Source of the DNA: Vibrio thalassae
GTDB lineage: Bacteria; Pseudomonadota; Gammaproteobacteria; Enterobacterales; Vibrionaceae
Length of the DNA stretch: 64,000 nucleotides
Direction: 5' to 3'
NCBI RefSeq assembly: GCF_900089835.1
Contig: NZ_OANU01000004.1
Location: 1-64,000 of the forward strand
Shown: in pieces, positions 28,994 through 37,584 of the stretch
Numbering within the stretch: position 1 is the stretch's first letter
How the letters are laid out: each line of letters begins with the position of its first letter
The notes under the pieces: generated by a model
The model's input: the letters and a program-made list of their open reading frames with translations, nothing else
Told to the model about the DNA's origin: nothing
The model's database searches: none
Position numbers and translations under genes: made by a program

Positions 28994-29032
28994 ACCTGAT
29001 ATAAGGATTATATGAGAATTCTTATATCAGGT
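28994..29032. repeat. Long stem-loop between convergent ycgN and amidohydrolase genes
   Basis: Arms ACCTGATATAAG (28994-29005) and CTTATATCAGGT (29021-29032) are perfect. Pairing can extend to 16 bp with one G-T pair, leaving a 7-base loop. No T run follows on either strand, so it is an atypical terminator, or a protein or processing site. Confidence 0.7.
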
Positions 29033-29056
29033 GATTAAATGAATACTCAGTGTAGG

Positions 29057-30277
29057 CTAATCGGCCCACTGGGTCAGCAATATTTTAATTGCTTCAATTG
29101 CCAAACCCATATCTTCACTTAGAGTGTATTCTGCAGGGTTGTGGCTAAGCCCTTGCTGACTGCGAACAAAAAGCATACCTATTGATGTCAAATCTGCCAT
29201 CGCTGAGGCGTCGTGAGTTGCACCAGAGGGTAAGGTGAACTCAGGTAGACCCAACGCTCTGATTGCCGATTGCCATTTTAACTGAAAATCGTCATTACAC
29301 GGTTGAGCGACTTGCTCATAAGTCTTTGCCGTACTGACCTCTAAATTGCGTTTAGACGCGATAGTTTTGCATAGTTTGTGCAAATACTCGCCACTCTCGC
29401 AACGCAATGAGTCTTCGGGCGAGCGTATCTCTATACTAAATGATGCATGGCTTGGTATCGCATTCACCACATTTGGCTCAACATTGACGCGACCAACAGT
29501 GATTTTGAGGTCCTGTCTCTCTTTGGCATATCTTTCGGCCTCACAAATTACTTGAGCCGCCGCTGCTAAGGCATCCTTACGAAGATCCATTGGACAGGTT
29601 CCCGCATGAGCCGATTCACCTACGAATTGAACTTCATGGCGTTCGATACCGCAAATGGCAGAAACTACGCCCAACGCTAAATTTCTTGACTCTAGTACTG
29701 GACCTTGCTCAATATGTACCTCTAAGAAGCCCAAGATGTCGTCGGCTGACCGTTTTAGTGCCGAGAGATTATCTGGATTCAAGCCAAAATTCTGCATCGC
29801 ATCTTTCAAGCTGATACCGTCAGCGTCTGTGAGCGCAAGGTTCTCGACATCGAAGGTGCCAGCTAATACCCGAGGACCCATTAGTGCAGTGGGAAATCTC
29901 ACACCCTCTTCGTCGGCAAAAGCCATTACTTCGACAGAAAAAGGCAAATCAACCTCTTCTTGAGCCAATGCCTCTAAGGCTAAGATAGGTAGTACGACAC
30001 CCATGATACCGTCATAGCGACCACCTTTTCTTATCGAGTCCTGATGCGACCCAAACACGAGTGTTTTACTTGACTGTCGGCTTTGGTAACGACCAATCAG
30101 TGTTCCTGCATCGTCACAGCGTACCTGTAAACCAGCATTTTGCATCATGGTCGTTAGGTAGTTGTTTGTTGACCTGTGTTCAGGGGTGAATGGTCTTCTA
30201 GTGACGCCTTCTTTGCTCTCAGAGAGCATGGATAGCTCTGATAAACAGTTTTGTGCTTGTTGTCCGAGATTTTTCAT
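29057..30277 (-). CDS. M20 family amidohydrolase (N-carbamoyl amino acid hydrolase / allantoate amidohydrolase type)
   Basis: 406 residues. Di-metal peptidase-fold hydrolase of the hydantoinase/carbamoylase branch, which cleaves N-carbamoyl or ureido groups. Likely metal ligands: His78 and Asp80 in FGSHQDSIRKGG, Asp89 in RYDG, the Glu pair at 123-124 in FADEEGVRF, and His in VEVHIEQGP. A late SGATHDASAMA segment is typical of this branch. The exact substrate cannot be read from sequence. Its ATG shares a base with the stop of the DUF1028 gene (TAATG), so the two are translationally coupled. Confidence 0.87.
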   Translation of the reverse strand: MKNLGQQAQNCLSELSMLSESKEGVTRRPFTPEHRSTNNYLTTMMQNAGLQVRCDDAGTLIGRYQSRQSSKTLVFGSHQDSIRKGGRYDGIMGVVLPILALEALAQEEVDLPFSVEVMAFADEEGVRFPTALMGPRVLAGTFDVENLALTDADGISLKDAMQNFGLNPDNLSALKRSADDILGFLEVHIEQGPVLESRNLALGVVSAICGIERHEVQFVGESAHAGTCPMDLRKDALAAAAQVICEAERYAKERQDLKITVGRVNVEPNVVNAIPSHASFSIEIRSPEDSLRCESGEYLHKLCKTIASKRNLEVSTAKTYEQVAQPCNDDFQLKWQSAIRALGLPEFTLPSGATHDASAMADLTSIGMLFVRSQQGLSHNPAEYTLSEDMGLAIEAIKILLTQWAD

Positions 30278-30933
30278 TAATACCTATCCATTTTATTTAA
30301 TGTTGGGACAGAGTTTAAAAACTCCTGATATTCTTGTGTAGTAACGCGAGAATATAGTGCCATCAGCGCTTTTATTGGCCTTTCGGAGTAGTCAATGCGC
30401 AGAGAAAGCGGAGGGGCATCAGGCTTCACTACAAGCAATGCCGCTGATTGTAGACCTCGGATATCTCCGCCCTGATTTTCACCGATTTCTAACGAGGTTA
30501 TGAGCTTAGGGATGAGCGGCAATGAAGAAGTGTTAACGAAGTCTACTATGTCCGTTAATACAGCCTTTCCCGCCAGCAAGTTCCCGCAGGCGACACCGTT
30601 ATCAAATTGAATGCTTCCATGGTAGTCTCCGTTTTTACGTCCGGTGAATACACTTGTTACACCCGCGCTATTTACAACAGATAGTTGCCGGTATTCTCTG
30701 CCAGCGTCAGGCCCGACAAGACCATGCACAACTTCATGGGGTCCTTGCCCCTTGTTCATGAGTGCAAGAGCCTCTTCCCCCCAAAAAGTGCTAGGAGAGT
30801 GGCCCTGTGAGGCGCTGATACCAATTCCTGCTTGTGCTCTTAGCACCCAGCCGCCCACACATAGGTTTCCCGTGGCGGCCACGCCACAGATCGCGTTACT
30901 TTCTTCATCTTTTAACAGTAAAGAGTAGGTCAT
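30277..30933 (-). CDS. DUF1028 family protein (Ntn-hydrolase-like)
   Basis: 218 residues. Family segments: GVAATGNLCVGGWVLRAQAG near the start, GISASQGHSPSTFWG, and DAGREYRQLSVVNSAG. DUF1028 proteins are thought to have a fold like N-terminal nucleophile hydrolases, but no reaction is established to my knowledge. The gene has GAGGCG as ribosome site, overlaps the M20 gene and is divergent from a peptide-type ABC operon. This arrangement suggests that both enzymes act on the imported compound, possibly by amide hydrolysis. Confidence 0.8.
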   Translation of the reverse strand: MTYSLLLKDEESNAICGVAATGNLCVGGWVLRAQAGIGISASQGHSPSTFWGEEALALMNKGQGPHEVVHGLVGPDAGREYRQLSVVNSAGVTSVFTGRKNGDYHGSIQFDNGVACGNLLAGKAVLTDIVDFVNTSSLPLIPKLITSLEIGENQGGDIRGLQSAALLVVKPDAPPLSLRIDYSERPIKALMALYSRVTTQEYQEFLNSVPTLNKMDRY

Positions 30934-31332
30934 GTTTCGCCTCTGTGCTCTTGTGGTGTTAGTAGTGACTAAGGTTCAACTAGATAGCGTAGTTACTATA
31001 TAGTTTACAAAAAAATAAATATCTCACATCCTATTTGTTATAATAAATTGTTATAAGCAAATACAGACTTTCCTTGTTCTTGAGAGTTTTTATTTGTATT
31101 TATTATAATGTATATTTTTTGAGCTGCTATAGTATATATGTAAGCTTGAGTCTGATGTGCTGTTCTTATATGACACGTGGTGCAGACAAGAGTAAGGTTT
31201 CTATTATTTTTAATGTCTGGAATTCAATGTCAGCAAAAAGAGAATTATTTTTAGATGGGAATTAATGTAATCAGATATTATTTGCAATAGGGGCTGGTAC
31301 TTAAATTATTAACCTAAGCTGCGAAGGAGAAC
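30934..31332. other. Divergent control region of the DUF1028-M20 and ABC operons
   Basis: AT-rich, no convincing gene. It contains a 10-bp palindrome ACTATATAGT (30995-31004), flanked by GTT and TTAC, and a direct repeat TTGTTATAA (31035-31043 and 31048-31056). These are candidate sites for the GntR/FCD regulator at the end of the ABC operon. A plausible promoter for the ABC operon lies at 31080-31109. Confidence 0.5.
31080..31109 (+). promoter_or_regulatory. Predicted promoter of ABC operon
   Basis: -35 TTGAGA (31080-31085), 18-bp spacer, -10 TATAAT (31104-31109). This would give a leader of about 220 nt before the binding-protein start. Confidence 0.5.
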
Positions 31333-31335
31333 ATG

Positions 31336-32901
31336 ATGAGGAATATCATCCAGCGTATACTTTTGATATCCAGCCTACTTGGATTATTTACTATATTTTC
31401 GAGTGCATATGCACAAACACCACCGAATGTACTTGTGGTTGGACAAATTGCGGAACCAAAAAGCTTAGATCCTCAAGCTGTCACTGCTATCAATGATTTC
31501 AGAATTTTAATGAATGTTTATGAGGGTTTAGTACGTTACAAAAACGGTAGCCTTGAGGTCGAACCCGCACTAGCTGAGAGTTGGACAATCAGCGAAGACG
31601 GAAAAAAATACACGTTTAAGTTAAGGGAAGGGGTCAAGTTTCATGATGGTTCGCCGTTAAACGCCGATGCTGTTGTCTTTAACTTCGAGCGAATGCTGGA
31701 TGAAGATCATCCATTTCACAATACAGGGCCTTTCCCACTTTCCTTCTTCTTCTCTGCTGTAGAAGACGTAAAAGCAGTAGACGCAAAAACGGTTGAATTC
31801 ACTCTCAATGCTCCTTTCGCTCCGTTTTTGTCAAATCTTGCCTATCCGACAGGGCTTATAGTATCACCAGAAGCGGTTAAAAAATACAAAACCGAGTTTG
31901 GAAGAAACCCATCGGGCACTGGTCCTTTTAAGTTCGCTGAATGGGAAGCTAACAACAAAGTGGTGGTTGTAAATAACGAAAATTATTGGGGTGATAAAGC
32001 CAAAGTTGAAGCCGTCGTATTTAGGCCAATAACCGACGCAAACACGCGCGTCGCTGAAATGTTATCAGGAAACTTAGATATTATGGTGGAAGTCCCACCC
32101 GTATCCCTGGACAAATTCAGTTCAGACAGTTTTGAGCTTAAAGAGCAAGCTGGTCCTCACGTTTGGTTCCTGATTCTGAACGCTAAAGAGGGTCCATTTG
32201 CAGACAAACGTGTTCGTCAGGCTGCCAACTACGCTATCAACAAACAAGCTATTGTTGAAGACGTGTTAGAAGGTACTGCTCAAGTTGCCGCAGGGCCTAC
32301 GCCTCCCGCTTTTGCGTGGGCATATAACGAAGATTTAGAACCTTATCCATACAATCCTGAAAAAGCGAAAGCGCTGTTGAAAGAAGCTGGTATCAAAGAT
32401 GCAACGCTGACGTTTTACGTGACAGAAGGGGGGTCGGGTATGCTCGATCCTATTCCAATGGCAACGGCTATTCAGGCTGACCTAAAAGCAGTTGGCATTG
32501 ATGTCAATATCGAAACTTATGAGTGGAACACATTCCTAGGTAAGGTCAACCCAGGCTTGGAAGGAAAAGCAGATATGGCTGAGATGGCGTGGATGACCAA
32601 TGATCCTGACACCCTACCATTTTTGGCTCTACGCACCGAAGCATGGCCTGAAAAAGGCGGCTTCAACTCGGGTTACTACTCAAATCCAAAAGTTGACGCA
32701 TTGCTGAATGCCGCTCGTGAGTCTACTGATCAGGCGGAGCGCGCGAAACTGTACAAACAAATGCAAGAGATTGTTCAAGAAGATGCGCCTTGGGTGTTTG
32801 TGGCAAACTGGAAACAAAATGCCGTTGTTAACTCTGATGTCCAGAATTTCGAATTGGAACCCTCATTTTTCCTACTACTAGACGATGTAAGTAAACAGTA
32901 A
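31336..32901 (+). CDS. ABC transporter solute-binding protein, family 5 (peptide/opine type)
   Basis: Periplasmic receptor of a DppA/OppA-type importer, about 521 residues. A signal peptide (IIQRILLISSLLGLFTIFSS) ends at AYA before QTPPN. Family motifs: GQIAEPKSLDPQAVTA, YEGLVRY, AESWTISEDGKKYTFKLREGVKFHDG and GTGPFKFAEW. Two adjacent ATGs exist; AAGGAG is spaced better for 31336 than for 31333. A hairpin follows the stop, which may protect this message. The ligand is unknown; the hydrolases next door suggest a peptide-like or N-carbamoyl compound. Confidence 0.9.
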   Translation: MRNIIQRILLISSLLGLFTIFSSAYAQTPPNVLVVGQIAEPKSLDPQAVTAINDFRILMNVYEGLVRYKNGSLEVEPALAESWTISEDGKKYTFKLREGVKFHDGSPLNADAVVFNFERMLDEDHPFHNTGPFPLSFFFSAVEDVKAVDAKTVEFTLNAPFAPFLSNLAYPTGLIVSPEAVKKYKTEFGRNPSGTGPFKFAEWEANNKVVVVNNENYWGDKAKVEAVVFRPITDANTRVAEMLSGNLDIMVEVPPVSLDKFSSDSFELKEQAGPHVWFLILNAKEGPFADKRVRQAANYAINKQAIVEDVLEGTAQVAAGPTPPAFAWAYNEDLEPYPYNPEKAKALLKEAGIKDATLTFYVTEGGSGMLDPIPMATAIQADLKAVGIDVNIETYEWNTFLGKVNPGLEGKADMAEMAWMTNDPDTLPFLALRTEAWPEKGGFNSGYYSNPKVDALLNAARESTDQAERAKLYKQMQEIVQEDAPWVFVANWKQNAVVNSDVQNFELEPSFFLLLDDVSKQ

Positions 32902-32917
32902 ATCAGAACGATAGAAA

Positions 32918-32944
32918 ATGGGGTCATATTGCAGTTGGCCCCAT
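32918..32944 (+). promoter_or_regulatory. Intercistronic hairpin after solute-binding protein gene
   Basis: 9-bp stem ATGGGGTCA / TGGCCCCAT (one T-G pair), loop TATTGCAGT, no T run. Such hairpins often stabilise the upstream part of the message so that more binding protein than permease is made. Confidence 0.6.
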
Positions 32945-32970
32945 GGATTCGTTAACTATGAGGTGGTCAT

Positions 32971-33918
32971 ATGAGTAGCTATCTACTTCATCGAATATTG
33001 ACAGCAATACCAGTTTTATTTGGGATAACATTGATAGTCTTTATCATTATGTCCCTGATCCCCGGTGATCCTGCGACTGCTATTTTGGGCTCTTACGCAA
33101 CACCAGAAAATGTACAAAAGCTCAACAGAGAACTCGGTTTAGACAAAAGTTTAGTCGAGCAATATATCATATGGATATCAAATCTAATGCAAGGCGACCT
33201 AGGTCGCTCATACTCATTGAACAGGCCAGTAATTGACGAAGTATTGGAGCGATTTAGTGCTACTTTGATCCTCGCGGGTACAAGCTTTGTGCTTTGTTCC
33301 GTCATAGGAGTTATTGTTGGTGTTATCAGCGCTATTTTTCAATTTTCTCTCGTAGACAGATTAACCACGTTTGTAGTGCTACTTGGTATTTCCATCCCTT
33401 CCTTTTTTCTCGGGATGATGATGATTTTGTTGTTTTCAATACAACTTAGGTGGTTCCCGGTATCAGGGATGTACAGCATTTATGGTGGTGGTGATATCGC
33501 TGATCTATTGTCTCATCTTGTCATGCCCTCATTGGCACTTGCTTCTGTCGCAACAGGTGTTATTGCAAGGCTAGTAAGATCTTCGGTATTAGAGGTTTTG
33601 CGCCTTGATTTTGTCCGAACAGCCAGAGCCAAAGGTGTAAAGGAACGGACGGTAATCATGAAACATGTATTGAAAAGTGCAATGGTAACCATCGTTCCAG
33701 TACTTGGAATACAAGCCGGCTTTGTTATATCCGGAGCCGTTTATATCGAAATGATTTTCCAGTGGCCTGGCATTGGTAGAATGTTAGTAAACGGCATTCT
33801 TCAGCGCGATATATTACTCGTCCAAGGTGGCGTTATATTCGTTGCTGCATGTTACGTAGTATTCAATATAATTGTCGACGTTTTTCAAAGTATTTTAGAT
33901 CCGAGGATCCGCTCATGA
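32971..33918 (+). CDS. ABC transporter permease (DppB/GsiC type)
   Basis: 315 residues with six predicted membrane helices. Starts SSYLLHRILTAIPVLFGITL, contains the DppB-type segment SLIPGDPATAILG and the ATPase-coupling loop near FVRTARAKGVKERTVIMKHVLKSA. A strong GAGGTG ribosome site is present. Its stop overlaps the start of the fused permease-ATPase in ATGA. Confidence 0.93.
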   Translation: MSSYLLHRILTAIPVLFGITLIVFIIMSLIPGDPATAILGSYATPENVQKLNRELGLDKSLVEQYIIWISNLMQGDLGRSYSLNRPVIDEVLERFSATLILAGTSFVLCSVIGVIVGVISAIFQFSLVDRLTTFVVLLGISIPSFFLGMMMILLFSIQLRWFPVSGMYSIYGGGDIADLLSHLVMPSLALASVATGVIARLVRSSVLEVLRLDFVRTARAKGVKERTVIMKHVLKSAMVTIVPVLGIQAGFVISGAVYIEMIFQWPGIGRMLVNGILQRDILLVQGGVIFVAACYVVFNIIVDVFQSILDPRIRS

Positions 33919-35792
33919 GACAATTTTTCTCAATGTTGTTCAAAAATCCTTTGACTACTTTCGCCTTCTTCACGCTCATAACGTTGATTTTTCTGGTAAT
34001 GATAACGCCTTGGCTTGGGTTAGAAGATCCCAACGTTATCAATACAGGCAATAAATATTTACCAGCCTTTTCAGACAATCATATTCTAGGAACCGACCAC
34101 TTGGGACGAGATTTATTTTCTCGGCTGATGTGGGGAACTCAGTTAAGTCTTGCCGTTGGTGTATCAGCATCACTCTTTGCTGCATTTTTTGGTTCGCTTA
34201 TAGGAATTTTGTCGGGCTATTTTGGCAGACGTGTTGATAATATCTTGATGAGAGGGATCGATATGCTGATGGCATTTCCCTATATATTGCTGGCTCTTGC
34301 AATTGTTGCGGTCCTTGGCCCAGGACTGATTAATGCACTCGTTGCGGTTGTTGTGGTCAATGTCCCGTTTTTCGCTAGAAATATTCGTGGTGTGACTGTG
34401 GGCATAGCGCACAAAGAGTTTGTTGACGCAGCTCGATTAGCTGGAATGTCCCACTTTAAAATCATTGTTTTCGAGATCCTTCCCAACGTGCTTCCAATTA
34501 TCATTGTTGCAATGTCAACTACGGTAGGATGGATGATTCTTGAAACAGCTGGGTTGTCGTTTCTAGGACTCGGCTCTCAGCCTCCACAAGCTGACCTTGG
34601 CTCTATGCTTGGTCAAGCTCGTAATTCGCTCATTTCTCATCCTCATGTCAGTGTCATTCCGGGATTAATGATTTTTCTGATCGTGATTTGCGTGAATCTA
34701 CTAGGGGATGGCCTCAGGGATGCGCTCGATCCAAGACTAAAATCAGGCGCGTTGTCGCGTCCAGCAGCAGCAACAAAAGTCCAAGTTGATGAGAACGAAA
34801 AGAAATCTTATCAGCATAACCAAGACGCGCTGCTATCGATTGTAGGACTTCAGACCCGTTTCAATATCAGTCATCGGACTTATAAAGCGAGTAACGATGT
34901 TAGCTTTCACATTAAACCAGGGGAGTGTCTGGGGTTAGTAGGTGAGAGTGGTTCAGGAAAATCGGTAACGGCACTATCTATCATGGGGCTTATCCCCTCA
35001 CCGCCAGGCGTTATCACTGGTGGTTCTATTCAACTCGATGGGGAAGAATTAATTGGTATGCCCTACGAAAGACTGAGGGAGCTTCGAGGTGATAAAGTAG
35101 CTTATATCTTCCAAGATCCCTTATCTACGTTACATCCTTTATTCAAAGTGGGTGACCAACTGATAGAGGCTGTTCAAGTCCATCATCCTATATCGAGAGC
35201 TGAAGCTAGAGCCAAAGCTATAGAATTAATGGAAGAGGTGCATATACCAAATCCTGTAGATAGATTAGATTCCTTTCCACATGAATTTTCGGGGGGTATG
35301 AGACAGCGTATTGCCATAGCAATGGCTCTTATTAATAACCCAAGTCTCATTATTGCCGATGAACCAACAACAGCGCTCGACGTTACTGTTCAAGGCCAAG
35401 TTCTATCAATACTTGACCAACTTAGGCGTGAAAGGGGTGTTTCAATTTTATTTATCACTCACGACTTTGGTGTCGTGTCCCAACTTTGCGACCGAGTCAT
35501 TGTGATGTACGCCGGCAAAATTGTGGAAGAAGGTGCTACCAATGATGTACTTGAGTCGCCTTTACACCCCTATACCAAGCGTTTGATTCAATGCGTGCCA
35601 AAATTGGGACGTGGTAAAACGGCGCTGCATGCGATTGATGGACTTCCCCCTTTAACCTGTGATCTTCCTCCGGGTTGTAGTTTTGCTCCTCGATGTCACA
35701 AAGCCTCGGAAAACTGTACTAGAGTCGAGCCTACAAATCAGATTGTTGTCGACAGATTGGTCAAGTGTCATGAACCAGAGGGTGTTGAATAA
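33915..35792 (+). CDS. Fused ABC permease-ATPase (DppC + DppD type)
   Basis: 625 residues combining two usually separate subunits. Residues about 1-280 are a DppC-type permease (GTDHLGRDLFSRLMWGTQLS, then FVDAARLAGMSHFKIIVFEI). After a short linker (about 285-310) an ATPase runs from about 312 to the end: Walker A GESGSGKS, signature EFSGGMRQR, Walker B LIIADEPTTALD, and a C-terminal oligopeptide-type tail with CSFAPRC. The fusion is continuous in frame, so it is not a sequencing join at a stop codon. The start ATG overlaps the previous stop. Confidence 0.9.
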   Translation: MRQFFSMLFKNPLTTFAFFTLITLIFLVMITPWLGLEDPNVINTGNKYLPAFSDNHILGTDHLGRDLFSRLMWGTQLSLAVGVSASLFAAFFGSLIGILSGYFGRRVDNILMRGIDMLMAFPYILLALAIVAVLGPGLINALVAVVVVNVPFFARNIRGVTVGIAHKEFVDAARLAGMSHFKIIVFEILPNVLPIIIVAMSTTVGWMILETAGLSFLGLGSQPPQADLGSMLGQARNSLISHPHVSVIPGLMIFLIVICVNLLGDGLRDALDPRLKSGALSRPAAATKVQVDENEKKSYQHNQDALLSIVGLQTRFNISHRTYKASNDVSFHIKPGECLGLVGESGSGKSVTALSIMGLIPSPPGVITGGSIQLDGEELIGMPYERLRELRGDKVAYIFQDPLSTLHPLFKVGDQLIEAVQVHHPISRAEARAKAIELMEEVHIPNPVDRLDSFPHEFSGGMRQRIAIAMALINNPSLIIADEPTTALDVTVQGQVLSILDQLRRERGVSILFITHDFGVVSQLCDRVIVMYAGKIVEEGATNDVLESPLHPYTKRLIQCVPKLGRGKTALHAIDGLPPLTCDLPPGCSFAPRCHKASENCTRVEPTNQIVVDRLVKCHEPEGVE

Positions 35793-36736
35793 TGGGAATC
35801 ATATTAAGTCTTAAGAATGTCAGTAAGACATATGAGTTAGCTGACGGTAACTGGTTTAAGAAAAAGCGAACAGTCAAAGCATTGAATAACATCTCGTTGA
35901 ATGTCTTTGAACATGAGACATTAGGGATTGTCGGTGAGTCAGGTTGTGGCAAGTCAACCTTTGCAAAGATCTTAGTTGGACTACTAGAGCCAACTTCTGG
36001 TTCAGTGACTTTTTCTGGCAATGGTGTCGATGAAGACAAAACACTTGGTCAAGGCATACAGTACGTATTTCAAGATCCAATAAGCTCACTAAATCCCAGA
36101 CGAACGATTAAAGCGTCCGTAGAAGCGCCACTAAAAGCGTTGCATAACTTGAATGAGCAGGAAAGGGGAAACCGTATTAGGCAAGCCTTTGAGGATGTAA
36201 GCCTTAGAGAAGAGTTCTTGGAGCGATATCCACATGAATTCTCAGGTGGACAAGCGCAGAGGATTGGGCTTGCAAGATCGTTAGTGGCAAAACCAAAAAT
36301 ATTGATTTTGGATGAGCCAGTGTCAGCATTAGACGTATCTGTGCAAGCACAGGTTCTAAATTTACTGTCTGATATAAAAGAAAAAAATGGCCTCACATAT
36401 CTCTTTATCAGTCACGATCTTGCTGTTGTTGAGGCTGTGAGTGATAGGGTTGCAGTGTTTTACTTTGGCGCTCTTGTCGAAGTAGGACCTGCAAAGGACA
36501 TCTTTATGAGTCCTAAGCACCCTTATACTAAGTTGTTGGCTGACAGTGCCCCAATTGTTGGGAAGCCGCTTTATCAATCCGATAGGGACCAAGAGCTGCC
36601 AGATCCACTTAATCCACCTTCTGGTTGTGCTTTTGCTTCTCGTTGTTCTCGCGCAAGTGTACAATGCCATAAATCAACCCCAGCTTTATCACAACAAGGA
36701 GAAGCGCATTTTGCCGCGTGTTACTTCCCCCTTTAG
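35792..36736 (+). CDS. ABC transporter ATP-binding protein (DppF type)
   Basis: 314 residues. Walker A GESGCGKST, signature EFSGGQAQR, Walker B ILILDEPVSALD, switch His in FISHDLAVVEAV, and a C-terminal Cys tail (PSGCAFASRCSRAS) as in peptide-importer ATPases. Its start shares one base with the preceding stop (TAATG). The regulator gene begins inside its 3' end. Confidence 0.93.
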   Translation: MGIILSLKNVSKTYELADGNWFKKKRTVKALNNISLNVFEHETLGIVGESGCGKSTFAKILVGLLEPTSGSVTFSGNGVDEDKTLGQGIQYVFQDPISSLNPRRTIKASVEAPLKALHNLNEQERGNRIRQAFEDVSLREEFLERYPHEFSGGQAQRIGLARSLVAKPKILILDEPVSALDVSVQAQVLNLLSDIKEKNGLTYLFISHDLAVVEAVSDRVAVFYFGALVEVGPAKDIFMSPKHPYTKLLADSAPIVGKPLYQSDRDQELPDPLNPPSGCAFASRCSRASVQCHKSTPALSQQGEAHFAACYFPL

Positions 36737-37505
36737 TCAGCCATTGAACAAGCTTAGCGAAGGTACACAACTGCGAAGGCCTTTGTTGGCGATGGAGTCC
36801 TTGAAACAGTTTATTATGGACCAGGAGCTGAGTGCTGGCGATGCGTTGCCGCAAGAGCAAGAGCTCATGGCTATGTTCAAGATGTCAAAATGGACCATCA
36901 GAGAAGCATTGAGGATGCTTGAGGGACAAGGCCTAATTACTACTCGAACTGGCCCAAAGGGGGGCACGTTTGTAAGAGAGGTTCCTGATTCCTTGGCGGT
37001 CAACTTACTCAATAACTACTTTTACTTTCAGGATGTATCCATTTCCAATCTTTATCAACTGAGAAAAGTTATAGAGCCAGAGTTGGCCTATACTCTGGCT
37101 GGAATTTTGTCCACATCGGATTTAGAGCAGCTTACTAGTATCATCGATAATTACGCTGAGCCTGCTACGACACTGACGGAGGAGCGCGATCATCATATTG
37201 AATCTCTGAAATTTCATATTGTCTTAGCCAACTTCACGGACAATAAACTCCTAAAGTTTGTCATCCATTTTATCTGTCAAACTTTGTCAGAGATGACCGT
37301 GACACAAGAGCTTTATAACCCACCAAACGCTGAGCTTTGGCAAAAAGGAATTAGTTATCAACAGTCACTTGTAGAAGCGTTGAAACGTGGTGATAAAGAT
37401 AGGGCGCGCACGATAATGTCTGAGCATATGGATATGGCTCATGAACATATGAAGCAGCAAGAAGCACGTTTGAATATGCGTCTATTACCGTCTTCTAATA
37501 GTTGA
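36711..37505 (+). CDS. GntR-family regulator, FCD subgroup
   Basis: About 264 residues. TTG start at 36711, preceded by AAGGAG (36696-36701) with a 9-nt gap; this start lies 26 nt inside the ATPase gene, whose codons fix no earlier sensible start. Winged helix at about 25-85 (GDALPQEQELMAMFKMSKWT, then IREALRMLEGQGLITTR), then an FCD ligand-binding domain with YQLRKVIEPELAYTLA and late His residues (SLKFHIVLAN, SEHMDMAHEHM) that often bind a metal. Being last in the operon, it probably senses the imported compound or a product and controls the divergent region. Confidence 0.88.
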   Translation: MPRVTSPFSQPLNKLSEGTQLRRPLLAMESLKQFIMDQELSAGDALPQEQELMAMFKMSKWTIREALRMLEGQGLITTRTGPKGGTFVREVPDSLAVNLLNNYFYFQDVSISNLYQLRKVIEPELAYTLAGILSTSDLEQLTSIIDNYAEPATTLTEERDHHIESLKFHIVLANFTDNKLLKFVIHFICQTLSEMTVTQELYNPPNAELWQKGISYQQSLVEALKRGDKDRARTIMSEHMDMAHEHMKQQEARLNMRLLPSSNS

Positions 37506-37530
37506 AGCGGGAATTACTCGTTATCGTAAT

Positions 37531-37551
37531 CCGCCCCAGGGGCTGGGGCGG
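37531..37551. terminator. GC-rich hairpin between regulator and BCCT genes
   Basis: 8-bp stem CCGCCCCA / TGGGGCGG with loop GGGGC. No T run on either side, so termination is only probable. A weaker imperfect stem (GCGG...CCGC with ATTAC/GTAAT) lies just left of it. Confidence 0.5.
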
Positions 37552-37584
37552 TGGGTATTGCAACTTAAAATGTACGATTGGCTA

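Noticed and set aside
31213..31254. 13-codon possible leader peptide before the ABC operon
   Set aside because: No good ribosome site and no run of a regulatory amino acid.
31074..31265. 63-codon ORF in the divergent control region
   Set aside because: It starts upstream of the predicted transcription start, has no ribosome site and is very AT-rich with no recognisable features.
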